Shown: positions 45,455-58,044 of the stretch, piece after piece
Layout: every line of letters starts with the position of its first letter
How positions within the stretch are numbered: position 1 is the stretch's first letter
Assembly (NCBI RefSeq): GCF_020184175.1
Contig: NW_026083010.1
Coordinates: forward strand, 1 to 64,000
DNA length: 64,000 nt
Origin: Aphis gossypii
Lineage: Eukaryota > Arthropoda > Insecta > Hemiptera > Aphididae
Direction of reading: 5' to 3'
The notes under the pieces: generated by a model
Told to the model about the DNA's origin: nothing
Databases searched by the model: none
What the model saw: only the letters and a program-made list of their open reading frames with translations
Position numbers and translations under genes: made by a program

Positions 45455-48400
45455 AATTTAAGAATATTTAAAACAACTAAATATATTTATATATTTTAAC
45501 TTTAAATGTATACTAGGAAATATTATTTTATTATTATTATATAATTATATCTTAAAATTATTAAATTCCAAAAAGAACTATTAAGTTAGTAAAAAATTTA
45601 AATTAGATCAATTATTTTTGAAGCATTTTCATTTTTAAATCATGTTCTTCTTTTAAAAATTGTATCTTAAGATTATGTTCTTCTTTGTTGTAGTCAATCA
45701 TTTGTTGAAAATATTTTTTTTGCAGGTCTATAAGTTCTTTTTTACTATGAAGCATTTCTGTAGTGCTGGCTGATATCTGTTTTTGATCAGTAGAAGTAGA
45801 ACTTTTGAATAGTTTCTTATGGCTATTATAAGTTGTATTTTTTTTTATTCCTATTATAACATAGTTTGTGTTAAATTTGTCACATTATAAATTTATAAAT
45901 CATATTATTAATAATATATACTATTACAATGATTATTAAATAATATTATATAATATGAATGAAATTATTATGAATATGCAAAAAAATTAAACCATTGTAC
46001 AGAAGTAGTTTACTTTACAATTTAGTTCATAATATATAGTTAAAAACAATTTGGAGGAGTTTATAGTTGTCATATTTTTAATTTTAATTTTTAAGAACTG
46101 TAAATTTAATATTTTAATTGATATTTTTTTAAATAAATTTTATTCAGTATACATTGCACGACTTTTTAAAATACCTGCATTACATATGTTTCACTAATAA
46201 TATTACTAATAATTGTTCAACTAAAATTGTCCGATGCAACTTTTGTATAGTTGATTCTGCTTTATACCAATCGGTTCAATTCCTTAATTTTTGAAAAATA
46301 TGCAAATGAAATTATAGAATGAAAGTTGCCAGTAAGCATTTAACATTTTCAATATTTATACTTAATAATTATAAATTAAAGTATCTATTATTATACAAGT
46401 ATTAAATAGGTATATAGGGAAATGCATTACCATTTACCAAATAAAAACAGAATGAAGATTACACTTTCATTACATATTCATATTATATAGTTTATAAAGT
46501 TGAAATATAATACAATATATATAAAGTTACTTTTGATAACAGGAGTATAGCTTGAAGGATTTGTAGGTGGAACTAATAAAGGATGGCGCGGAGTTTATAA
46601 GGATGCCGGAGACCAATTCTCAAAGGAAGCATTTGACACATCTGTTAGTGGCACAGTTATAGCAACAGGCCCTTCACTACTATTAACCAACTATGCATAG
46701 CAAAATACAATAATAAATATCAATACAAGAATCATAAAATAAAATAAAAAACAATTCTAAAAATAGCAATAGTCCATAATTACATGGTTAAGATCCATAG
46801 ATAATAAAGAATGGATAGGCCATGTTCCCTTATCACACGTTCCCGAACACATTTTAGCAAAAGTGCCTTTTTTTTTTATTCCATGAATAAATTTTTACTT
46901 CCAGCTTTATTCTAATATTCCACTCATTTTTAAAAGTGGGAATTATCAAAACTACAATAAATATAAAATGGGTAGATAATAATATGATGTATAATTATTA
47001 TAATATAGTCAAAATTAAATAATAAATAAACAATGTTTCTATGCAATAGTTGTGCATACGTACAATATATAATACACATGTATTAATATTTAATAAAATC
47101 ATAATAAAAAAAAAAATTATACAATATAATAAAATAATAATAGTAAAAAGTTATAATAACGACATAGGTACCTAATAAGTAATATTAAGTAATACCAACA
47201 AATTAATTATTTTGTCATTATTCATGATTGAAGAGTACCATTTTAGTAAATTTAGCTCTTGAACGGCCTGATTTTATATTTGTATCATTCACTTTTCGAA
47301 CTTCATGAAATACACGAATGTCTACATATTTAAAAACAATTAACTTTATAATTTGATTCTTGTGTGTATCTAAAAATGATTCCTGATCAGGGCAGTTTGA
47401 AAAAAGTTCTCTGTTATACTTGTACAAATTTTGTTTAATTTTAACCAACAAATATAATTTGTTTTTAATATTGTTGAAATAAGTTGGTGGATAGCTTCGG
47501 ATTAATCATACTGTTTCTTGACAAACTAGTACTACACTTTTACTGGGGAAGATTAAACCACCACGATTTTTTATAGTAAGTAAAGTATTTCTATTATCAT
47601 CTGAACTATTGGTAACTAGTGAAGCTTGACAAGTAGGACAAGTGATAGATATTAATATTTTTTTTATTACAAATCCAGCAATATACTGTGATGTATCTTC
47701 AACAAATTTTGTAATATTCATATAAGATTCAAAATAATCATGGTCCAAAAGATGAACCTCTGGTTTCCAAGTATCATCAATTTGTTTCTCCTCTACATAT
47801 GAATTAACTGTTAACATTTTAGTGTTATCCAATATAGAACAGTTGCCAAATTCAGACCCAACTATTTCATTATGTACTAATATGCGTTTGTATGCTGCTT
47901 GAAATTGTTTGCATGTTGGGTTGTTGTTGTAGCCTAGTCTACTTCTGATAGCACTGAATGTAGTTTCTATATGATCTTGACTAATTTTGTAGGTAAGTAA
48001 ATAATTTAGTTTTTCTTTTGATCGTAAATCATTAAACATTTCTACTGCATTTTTAAGTGACATTATCATACCTACAAAACCAGTGGTTCTATTAGAATTG
48101 ATAATTTTTTTTCCATCAGAAAATTCTAATCCCTTTATGTATGTTATAAATTTGTCAATAAAATCTGTATAAAATAGTATTGTGTTATCTGATATTGATT
48201 TGCCATAAGGTTTTGTAGAAAATTTGTTTCTGCTATTGAGAATATCAAAGGCATTATTAATATATTTTATAAATTCTGATGTCGGTCCTGCCTTAATAAA
48301 TTCATCATTATTTTGCGATAGGTAGGTCAATGCATCTGCTACACTACTACTAAGGGTTTGTGCAGCCAATCTAACATTCATAATTTCATTATGAAAATTA

Positions 48401-49277
48401 ATATGTCTTTTTGTAAGTTTAGTTCCTAGACGTAACCCTTCTTTTTGCTCGAGTTCATAAAGTTTCTTAATGTATTCCCAATTTATTTCTTCTCCCTTAA
48501 AATTCTTTATAATAACTCTATTATTCCAAGCATTTCGTATTAATTTTAACATATGCGCAGGATCATAAAAACAAAACAATTTATCTTGTTCACCATTAAG
48601 TATAAATGGTTTTGGATTATCTACATTAAAAGTTGCTCCTAATTCTGTACACATTCTTAAATTAACTTTTGCACCATCAAAAGTAACTGAGCACAATGTC
48701 ACACCAGTTTCACGTAAGAGTTCAATAGCCTTCATTAGTAAATTTGCCCGTTCCTTACCATTTAAACCATCAATCAAGAAATAAGCAATGGGCATTTTCC
48801 AGTATCCGTTGATACCAACTACAAGGAATACCAAAGCATTTTTAGCTTCAGGTATATTGTCATTATCGTATGAATATTCAGCTCCCATATTAATATAACC
48901 ATGTATTTTAAGTTGACTATCTATTTCTACATGTCGACGTATACACATCTCATCAATTACAAGATTACAACAAATAGAACGGTCTTTAGCCATCTTAGAA
49001 ATTGATTCAAAAGATTCCATTGTAAACCCTGGACTTCCATTCACTACCATGTACCATCTACGCAAAGTCCGAGGATTAGGAAGTAAATTATTAAAAGTTT
49101 TTCTAACATATAAATAAGCCTTAAGTGAATAGTATTGTAATGTAACTGAGAATTGCTTTAGTTCTTTTGAATAACATTGTTTAGTCCCAGATAATCCATT
49201 TTTAACTAACTTTTCTAAAACATCAGAACCTAATGCCTATAATAAATAAAACAAATTATGGTTTGATTGTAATAATT

Positions 49278-49306
49278 ATTATTTATTTATTTATTTATTT
49301 ATTTAT
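49278..49306. repeat. (TTTA)n microsatellite
   Basis: About seven TTTA units in the intron of the P-element gene, read directly. Confidence 0.85.
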
Positions 49307-50084
49307 ATGGTAATTACACAGTAATAACTAATAAATAACAATTTTTATAATATATAATATAATAGTAACAATTAATTTAATTAGTTGGAATCAATAAATA
49401 TAATTTTAAGGTCAATTTAATATACAAACATAAAATTTGGTTCAGGATTTTATTTTTTTTAATTCCAATCAACTGTTAATTATATTATTCAATTAATAAA
49501 CGACAGAGCTGGGCACTAATAAGTTAGGAACTTAAGTAGTTATACTCATCTTAATTAGTTGCAATGTTAAAAAAAACTTAACTTGAACTAAAAAAAATTA
49601 CTAACTTGCCCAGCTTTGATCAATAATGACATTAGGATGCCCAGTGAAATTTTAAAAATTGTCACTGGACTTCTTAAGTGAAATTCACTGAATTTAGGGT
49701 ACCTTTAAATTATCAGCAGCAATTTCTGAAAGTAGACTTTTTTTTTTTAACACGTTAAGTAATCCGTTAAATGAATTAACTTTTTGATGGAGCCTTCTGT
49801 TTTTCTGATTTAACAATTTATTTTTGCGTCGTAAACATGATATAGTACATTTGATAACATTTAAATGTCTCTTCGCCCTTTTTGGAGTTGAAAAATTCTC
49901 AATAGACAGGTCACCAATTCGTGTACTATTCAAAATTTTCCTTTTTTTGGTTGGATTTGCAGTCATAGAGCAATCAGAAAAACTAAAAAAATAAAAAATA
50001 ACATACTCGTAACAAGAATACAAACTTAAAAAAACATAAATTATAAAGTTACTTACCTTTTGTTGAAAGAAGTGTCCATTAAAC

Positions 50085-50397
50085 TTATGTTATGTTCTGA
50101 ATTTTCATTATTATTTGCAATGCTTTCATTTAGATTTCTGGTACTAGGTGTGCAATTCTGATGTACTATTTCTAATTGAGTAGAGCATAGATTTATATTT
50201 TCTTCTGGGTTTTCATTACTTACAACATTTTCATCTATGTTTGTGGTACCAGGTATACAATTCTGATGTACTATTTCTAATTGAGTAGAGCATAGATTTA
50301 TATTTTCTTCTGGGTTTTCATTACTTACAACATTTTCATCTATGTTTGTGGTACCAGGTATACAATTTTGATGTACCACTTCAAATTGAGTAGTGCA
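50085..50397 (-). repeat. 105 bp coding tandem repeat in the P transposase linker
   Basis: Three units of 35 codons, with the core EIVHQNCIPGTTNIDENVV, lie between the THAP domain and the coiled coil. Units one and two are nearly identical in DNA; the third has diverged. The unit length is a multiple of three, so the frame is kept. Confidence 0.85.
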
Positions 50398-52682
50398 TAA
50401 ACTTAGTACAGCAGTAGACCATAGTTTACGTTTGTAACCATTTATATTTTTGAAACATTTTATATCAAAATGTTTTGAACATAACTGATGCCAGTTAGAA
50501 ACAGTAGTCAGACCTACACTGTCCATCCATTTTTGTCGCAATGCAGCGTCTTTTGGAAACCTATAATAATATAAATTATTTTAAATAAATAATAGATAAT
50601 AATATTAAAGCTCGTGAATGATATGATACTTACATATGGAATGACAGAGTTTATTAATCAAAACAAATATCTAATTATTAATTTAAAAAATAATATCTTA
50701 CAGATATTTAAATTTGAATTTAAAATTTGTCCTTTTAAATTTAGTTTTGTAAATAACGTTAAACTAAAATGACAATATTTTTATCATTCATAATAAATAC
50801 AATATTATCACATTGATTATAAAAATGATTATTAACCACACAGCTGACCACAGTAACCATTATGGTATAAGCACTTTTATGAGACAGAGATATATCTGCT
50901 CTCTAGGATCGCGGCACTTTACGTTAAAAGTATAGGAATGGCCTATCCATTCTTTATTATCTATGTTAAGATCAGCTAAATCCAAATTATCATGCTCCAG
51001 TAAATCTGATTGCATAAATGAAGAATGCAAAGCTATAGCTACATTAAAAAAGAATTAATAAGTATATGATATCAATGTTGTATATTCAAAGGTGGATATT
51101 GGGTGGGGATATACACCCAGAAAGTTCAATAGCCTTCCAAATTGAATTGTACATGCATCCCTGGACAATACATTTAGTAACTTGGGCACAGGACCACCTT
51201 CGATGATGCTAGCTGTCATAAAAATAAAATCAACCAAATATTCACCTTGGTGTAAAATGTATTTATCATTAAAACACTATATTAAGCTAACGTGAGACGT
51301 TTTTGTTTAATTAATACATTCAACTTTTTGCTAGATACCTTAGAAAATGCTGATAAATTATTAAAAATGAACATAGCCTATAAAAAATTAATCTAAAAAA
51401 TAAGAGAAGGAAAAAATTCAAATAAAAAACCAATACTATCTAAAAAAATAACAGATCAATAAGAATAATAAGCTTATATAAGTATAAATGTTATGCATGC
51501 ATAAATATAGTTGTATTGTATTAGTAACATCAAATTTAGTGTGTTGATTTATTTGTGTGTATACTTATTGATGTGCAGATAGAATATTGGTTGGATATGT
51601 ATCATATTAGGCTATTTAGTAATTATTCCCACATTGTTATTAATTGTGGAACCTATTATGTTAAAGCACTAAAAATTTACACTCATTGTTGTATTCGTGA
51701 TGTGAAGTTTCTGAATTATTCATGGTATCAACCAAGCCAAAGTCAGGAGCATTATTTTCATTTCTGGTAGTAAGATCTATAAATTTTCAAATATGTTTTT
51801 AATTATAATTATTATTTAACTATCCATTTTAAATTAATAATAATTTTACATTGTTACTTTACCATTGTTAAATGTCAATTATGTGAATTAATCAGTGCAA
51901 TAAATGAAAATAAATGTTACCTTGATCGTTATTGAATTCACTAGGATTCCTAGTAATTGAAATTGATATCAATTTGTGAATCCTTTGTATCACTAATTTT
52001 CACAACTCTTTTTTCACCACCACCAGTTTTAAACAACTCTTTGCATTCTTCAGCATACTCTTTCCTTGCACACTTTTTCAACCCATTGTATTTATCTTTT
52101 AATGTTTTAACCGATCTAAAATCACTAGTCACATTAACATTAAACTCATTTTGTATCGTTTGCCAGCAACTATCCTTTTGTTTCCACGTTTCTGAATCAG
52201 TTTCTTTGTTTTCAATGACATTCTTATACTTCTCCACCAAACTTATCAACCTGTTTACTTCATCACTAGTAAAGTTTTTTGACCGAGATTTATCTTTATT
52301 TTTGATTGCCGACATTTTAATTTATAACTTTAATAATAAAATATATTAAAAATATAAAAATCTTAATTAGGTAGGTAACCAGTTCAGTTTTAATTTTTTA
52401 AAAGACGTTAGTACGATACTACGATATTAAGAATTAAGATTATGATATTTTAATTATTATCAATAATCAACTATATTTATTACTGATAATACAACAATAT
52501 CATGGAAAGAATAACAAATTAAAAATGTATTTTAACTACAGGTTAACAATCCAATAGATAGTAATTCATAACACAAATATGATTTGTAGAACACACATTG
52601 ATAATCAATATAATAAATGTCTTGGATAACGGTATCTAAAAGATAGTTAACTCATACTTTATCTATAGTTGGTAGAACCTTA

Positions 52683-54850
52683 GTATTAGTTATTTGTTGG
52701 TATTCTGATATCCATTTATCTATGTCTTCCATACTCTGTAAGTTACTCCTAACTTCCTCAATATAATTTTTATCTTCAGAAACAGCTTCATTATTAAAGC
52801 TTTGAGGATACATTATGGGAAAAATGAGTAATACAATATAATAACTAACTCAGCACTCTTTAAGTATATAGGTAGTATTATAAATTAAATTATAATTATA
52901 TAATTATATAATTTAAAAATCTTAACTCATAACATAATACCACCGTCACTATTCTAATGCAATATTGTAATATATTAATATATTATTATAATTAATATAT
53001 TTTCATATATTATGATAAATTGATAAGATTATAATCGCATTATTAATTATGATCGTGAACTTGAAGGCGGCAAATTAAAATAGGCCAATCAGAAGCATCA
53101 AATCGATACCGGGTCCATAACATGGTGCAGTATGTTAAAATGCATTCCGGTAACAAATACGGCTTATGACGTTTTTCTCGAGTTTTTTCGAACGATTGAA
53201 TGGGTACTTCAAAATATTGTTTACTACTATGAACGGGTCGCAGGTTTTTGTGGAGCCGCTATGGTTTCCGCTCACGTTTTTCATCTACTGACTGTGTTCA
53301 ATACTCTGTTAATTGCATTAGGTATATCGTGTTATGGGCTACGAGATATCTATAAGATATCTACGAGAGATCAAGGCTAAGTTAGTATGACCATGCGTCG
53401 TGTCGAGGATAATGCGGATGCTACTATGACCATGACACGTGTCGGGATAGTAAGCGCATCAATAATTATAATGCACTAATGATGCATTTGAGATGTTAGG
53501 TTAGGTTTGCAACAACAACTACAAGGACACCTGGTTTCACCCAGAAGGCGACAACTCGACGTAAACAAGAGACGCACCACAATATATAAGGGAGCCCGAA
53601 GACCAGCAACGGCAGATGTACCAAAGCTATCAACAACTGAGCACTTTCACGACACTCAGCCACTTATTTTGTTTGTTACATGTATTTCTTTTATACGCAA
53701 TAAAGACATATTTCGTTATTGAGTTTAACTTTTGTTCAAAATAACCATCTGGATTTAAATCTAATACTGGCACGCAACAATCGTGTATTTTTTTTATTAT
53801 TGGTCTCGATCTCGAGCCACGGGTCATATTCTCTGTCATAAGTACTGTTTGTTTACCCTGGATGTGTCATGTTTTAAAATAATGTATTATAATATTTTAG
53901 GTGAGTTGGTGATCCTAACGAACCTAACGAGTAGTATAAATATGGGGCGTCTGGCTCCATTTTTCAGCGGAGATGAAAAAAGTTTGAGGGGGTATTGTCC
54001 CCTTGCAGTGTAAGAAATTCCCGCTGTAAAATGGAGTCAGACGCCCCACGTTGTTTCAGGGAAACCATGAGGCGTTTGGCTCCATTTTTATAAGGACACA
54101 AAAAATGTTTTAAGCGGAATGTCCTTCTTTCAGTATAAAAAATCTCTCTATTACTTTTACTGAAAATAAAACATGATTAGTTATTAGTTAAACGAATCAT
54201 TTTCGTTTAAATTTCTGAAATAAATAAAAACATTTTTTTTTATTATCATTTTGTTTATTTATTTTAAATTAATTAATAGTATTTAACATCAAGTATTTTA
54301 AATAAATCAGTTTTTTAATATTATTCACACTAGTTTTCTTACTTCTCTAGTAAAAGGTACATATTCAATAATGCGATCATGAATTAATAAACAATAAGCA
54401 GTTACACCTGTAAGAGATTCCGATGCTTCAATTTCCAATTGCACATCTACTGATGATGCTGTAGCCAAATCGTTCTGTTTTTAAGTATCGATAACTACAA
54501 TTGGAGCGTTCGATAGAAAAGTAGTGGGACTTAATAAGGGGTTTCGTATATTTTTTTCATAGTACGATTCTTGAAACGATGTATATGTCGCATCCATTTA
54601 GTGAAATCGCTCATTTCGTGAAGTAGACATCCACTTCATGAAATGTATCCATTTAGTGAAAATGACTTTTTACTACACTATATGGACAATTTTTTAACCT
54701 TTTCATGAATTGGATGAAATTCATTTTATCCACATTGTGAAAATTACTATTAATAAGTATAATAATATGGTATAATATAATATAGACTTTAAATATAATG
54801 AAATATGAAAATTAAACTATATATTTTCTTAAGCTTTATTCTATATTTTA
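52683..54850. other. Gene-poor stretch with a hairpin MITE
   Basis: An 82-codon frame at 53132-53380 has hydrophobic patches but no family I know, and I do not call it. Near 53395-53455 a phrase ACTATGACCATG-ACACGTGTCG is imperfectly duplicated. TTAGGTTAGG occurs at about 53498. A hairpin element (53943-54050) is listed separately. Confidence 0.5.
53943..54050. repeat. Hairpin MITE, about 108 bp
   Basis: TGGGGCGTCTGGCTCCATTT on the left and its near complement AAATGGAGTCAGACGCCCCA on the right enclose about 60 bp, with an inner CAGCGG/CCGCTG pair. A partial third arm (GGCGTTTGGCTCCATTTTTA) appears at about 54072, in the orientation of the left arm. No target duplication was fixed. Confidence 0.7.
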
Positions 54851-56262
54851 TTATTTATTTTTACAAGGTTGAGAGTTATGACAACGACTATTGCACAACA
54901 TTTTTTTTTTAAAACAGGCACATCTTGATGTTTGACATGGGCTTTTCGATTTACATGAACAAGGAGAAAAACCTTGTCCCCCTGATATGACTGTCACAAT
55001 TTCTCGAACAGTTCGCTCTTTGTCCAACACAATCTCGTCCTTCTTTAAAAATGCCTCACATTTTTTAAACAATCTCCTCCATACCATCCTTTAATCATTC
55101 CATGTTTAGTTCCTAGCTTATACAGTTTATTTTTTTTTTCAACGATTAGACATATAATATTTGGTGGATCTGTAGGCCCTCTGTCGACTTTTGGAACAGC
55201 CATTACCACACAATCATTAACTTCAAGGTCTAGAACAGCTGTGTGACTAGTCTATAAAAGAGAATTATAAATATTTTTATTTTATTTTTAAAATTTTGTT
55301 ATTTAAAAATTTACCTGCAACATTTTTTCAGCAAATTTTTTAATGCCATCAGAGCCTTTTTTTCGTTGCATTTTAATCTGTTCTTTTTTTCTACATAAGT
55401 TACACAATACACATAATAGATCCAGCTTCATCTTGATTTTCCACTTTATTTATTTCAATTTTACATACATCACATGTATAACTAACCGTTGAACATTGTA
55501 GAATCTCTTCAATTTCTTCTTCAGTCGTAATAGTTTTAACAAAATTATTTGGAAGTCTTGAACTTGTCAATCCAACTTTTGGGTCATTTCCAAATAACGC
55601 GTTATATGGACTTCTACCAATAGTACGGTGAAATGAACAATTTTTTTTGCCACTGAACAAATTGAAGACCGATCGACCATCTCTGGGACACATTGTCTTG
55701 CATCTATGCTCTTAACATATGTTCAACGTCTTGATTGGCCCGCTCAATACTACCTTGACTCTGAGGATGCCTTGGACGTCCATGTACAATAACACACTCC
55801 GGCCAAAGTTGTTTTAATTCATCGATTACACAGTTAACAAACTCTCGGCCATTATCACTTTGTAAAATACTTGGCGCTCCAAATGTTAGAAAAATACTTA
55901 GCAAATGAGTACTGACTTCTATTGCCCTTTTACTTTCCATATGACGGAGGGATATAAATTTTGTATTGTGATCCTGATAGTTAAATATCCATTTATACTT
56001 TCCGTCTGGAACAGACTGAAAATCAATTAGATCCACTTGTCCTCTTTCGTTAAAATCATTTGACGTAATAGGTTTAATAACGAGTTTGCGGTTCATTGAC
56101 TTCTTACAGCTACAAGTTTGACATACTGTTAAAAAAATTTCGATAGCTGGTCTTGGAATGTAGTACTCTTTTTGTACTGCCATACGAAGTTTGACATTTC
56201 CACCATGTCCAGTATTTATATGAAAGCTTTTTATTTTGTCATATAAATCTTCATAGCTCACA

Positions 56263-56280
56263 ATATAACCTAACCTAACC
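56263..56280. repeat. Short interstitial TTAGG array
   Basis: Three CCTAA units (TTAGG on the minus strand, the insect telomere unit) lie at the acceptor of exon 3 of the integrase pseudogene. They may simply be chance or part of the splice acceptor. Confidence 0.6.
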
Positions 56281-56880
56281 TATAAATGCAATTTAAGTTA
56301 ACTAAAAATTATATTTTTTTATGAAATAGTATTGTCATTATATTACCTAATATTTTCTTCATTTTCTGTAGGTTTGTATATCAAAAACTTTTGGCCCGCA
56401 ACTTTAAACACTGTATATGTTGCGAGTAAATAATACTCTCGGCGTGTTTTCGTACATCTAAAGATAAAAAAATATATATAATTTCATTTATAGTTTTTAT
56501 CAATTCAATTAAGCATATTTTTTAACGTTGAAGCAATTAAATACTAGTATAATAATTATAAAAAATTACTGTGTATAAAAATTACATAGATATTACGTTT
56601 TATAATCTGGGCTGAGCGTAAGAATGTATTCAGTTTTATATTATGTATGTGATCACTTTAAAAAATACATTAAATATTAAAAAATAAGAGTATGAAAAAT
56701 ATTTAATATTTAAAAATGTTTATAGTTTACTTAAAAATTAAAATATCGTAAAAAACCGACAAGACAATTGATAACGTTCTTACTAAAAAGTTTGATGATA
56801 TTGGCCAATTCACAATAAGATATAATACAATATAATATAGATAAAAGTAATAATAATAATGATATTATTATTATATTACG

Positions 56881-57352
56881 CACTGTGAGTACATTAGTGT
56901 AGTAACTAAAAATGTATGATTTTGAGAAAATCGAATTTTTAAGTTTTTAATATCTTAAATCTCTAATAAAATAAAAAGTATTTTATTTAAATGTTTGAAA
57001 CTTTGGTATATATTATATTATTAATTATATTAAGTGTTTTTAAAAAAACTATTTGTGTTTCAATACTATTAAACAATTATTTTATCAATTAAATAATATT
57101 TTTTTTTAGTTACTACACTATTGCATTTTAATATTTTTAAATACTTTTAAATATACGTCTATGCATTATAGTAATAACTTAAAATAATACACTACTGCAT
57201 GGATTGAATTTATTTGTTTCCTCTAATATTATACTATATTATATTGTTTAACGCTCTCAATTTTGCTAGTACGATATAATACACTAGTGCATTGCACATG
57301 TATAACTTAAAATTGTCATTTTTTGAGTTACTACACTAATGTACTCACAGTG
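56881..57352. mobile_element. MITE with CACTGTGAGTACATTAGTG ends
   Basis: The left end CACTGTGAGTACATTAGTGT and the right end complement match over about 34 bp (continuing AGTAACT-AAAAATG). Inside, weaker copies of the AGTTACTACACTA phrase occur near 57107 and 57285. There is no coding content. The target duplication is unclear, so the superfamily is not assigned. Confidence 0.75.
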
Positions 57353-57735
57353 CATTATTATTTATTAATATTATATTAGCATTTTCCACAAATGGTAACT
57401 TTTTGAAATATTTTGACTCTTTTTAAGCTAGCTGTAAATTATAATAGGGCTGGTGATATTTTCGGTAGGTAGGTATACCAATAATTACCGGTGTTTAAAA
57501 AATAAGTTCAAAAATATCAGAAATACATAGTTACAATTATTTTTTGTTCTTTGTAATTTGTAATTCGTGTTTTATTCTTATATTTTCATGTTCAATTATT
57601 TTTATATTTTATATCATACATTTTTATTTTTTAATTACTTGTATAACTTGACGATGGCTTAATCTATTTAAATTTTTATAATTATGCACAGTAAATTTTT
57701 ATTGTTTTATTTATTTAATTAAATAAATTCTTACG
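57353..57735. other. Intron 1 DNA of the integrase pseudogene
   Basis: AT-rich intron sequence between the MITE and exon 1; nothing else is seen. Confidence 0.6.
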
Positions 57736-58044
57736 TTTTAGTTTTAGCAGCTTCAATTTCGGCGATCATTTGAATTTGTTCCTCTTGACTAAAAGGTTTT
57801 TTCTTCGGCTTCGTAACATAATATTCTTGTAATTTTTCATAAAATAATACTTTTTCCATATTCTATTATTTTATAAAATAACGTACTAATAATACAACAA
57901 CTACCAACAACTGCAGGTATATAAGACAGACTGGTAGACAATTGTCAACGGGATCATACGTTATCTGTACATCTGTATATTACTATATATCTGAACAATC
58001 ATTTTATATCTTATCTTGAAATTACCAGATCGACTGACGAATTA

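Larger units (their letters stand above)
47218..50560 (-). pseudogene. P-element transposase with THAP domain, one premature stop
   Basis: Exon from 50560: FPKDAALRQKWMDSV and LCSKHFDIKCF are the second half of a THAP domain (W and CxxH present; the first Cys pair was not found). Three 35-residue repeats follow. A coiled-coil exon (about 49983-49703, KKRKILNSTRI and CLRRKNKLLNQKNRRL) comes next, then the long exon from 49238 with the P-type RNase H/GTP-binding region: CNLVIDEMCIR, FDGAKVNLRMCTELG, CFYDPAHMLKLIRN, YKISQDHIETTFSAIRS and RLGYNNNPTCKQFQAAY. A single in-frame TGA (47506-47508) follows QETV; the same frame continues with RSYPPTYFN to the natural end at 47218. The splice phases fit. 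Reading through the TGA, it would be almost intact. Confidence 0.88.
46795..50965 (-). mobile_element. P element (THAP/P superfamily), nearly complete
   Basis: Terminal inverted repeats start CATAGATAATAAAGAATGGA and stay identical for 28 bp on both sides. The element is flanked by a perfect 8 bp duplication, TTAAGATC (46787-46794 and 50966-50973), as P elements make. Its length is 4,171 bp. It sits inside an exon of the Myb/SANT gene of Harbinger 2, so the two halves of that exon confirm the boundaries. The gene inside runs on the minus strand. Confidence 0.93.
45612..52315 (-). pseudogene. Myb/SANT-like partner gene of Harbinger 2, split by a P element
   Basis: Exon 1 starts at 52315 (MSAIKNKDKSRSKNFT) and encodes a Myb/SANT-like DNA-binding domain: FTSDEVNRLISLVEKY, CWQTIQNEFN, SVKTLKDKYNGLKKCARKEY. 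The frame fails at 51950. A further exon at about 51040-50966 (HSSFMQSDLLEHDNLDLADL) is cut by the P element and resumes at 46787; the next exon (46689-46541) has one in-frame TAA, and the last exon (45854-45612) is a coiled coil (KKELIDLQKKYFQQM) with a stop at 45612. Middle exons are uncertain. This is the usual DNA-binding companion of a HARBI1 transposase. Confidence 0.68.
43367..52679. mobile_element. PIF/Harbinger DNA transposon 2, split by a P element
   Basis: The left end GGGCCGGTTCTACCACC and the right end GGTTGGTAGAACC are inverted, with looser similarity over about 50 bp (TAGATAA, GTTAA). TTA flanks both sides (43364-43366 and 52680-52682), the usual Harbinger target. Inside are a HARBI1-type transposase (plus) and a Myb/SANT gene (minus). 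Removing the P element (46795-50965) leaves about 5.1 kb. Confidence 0.8.
54851..57860 (-). pseudogene. KRBA2-like integrase protein (transposon-derived), broken
   Basis: Exon 1 (57860-57736) starts MEKVLFYEKLQEYY and ends at a GTAAGA donor. Exon 2 (about 56459-56349) gives REYYLLATYTVFKVAGQKF. Exon 3 (from about 56273) gives the HHCC-like zinc region (HINTGHGG, CQTCSCKKS) and the DDE integrase core: Asp in QVDLIDFQS, Asp in LQSDNGREF, Glu in HPQSQGSIERANQDVE. A TAG replaces Trp at about 55711; an extra A near 55647, a two-base loss near 55415 and another shift near 55085 follow. The tail (54851-55087) is a cysteine-rich CSCKSKSPCQTSRCACFK motif typical of these proteins. A MITE sits in intron 1. 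The family resembles retroviral-type integrases captured as DNA-transposon or host genes. Confidence 0.8.

Noticed and set aside
53132..53380. An 82-codon frame with hydrophobic patches
   Set aside because: No family match that I know, no splice or neighbour support, and it is short enough to be chance.
56263..56280. TTAGG array as evidence of a chromosome end
   Set aside because: Only three units, located at a splice acceptor; too short for a telomere.
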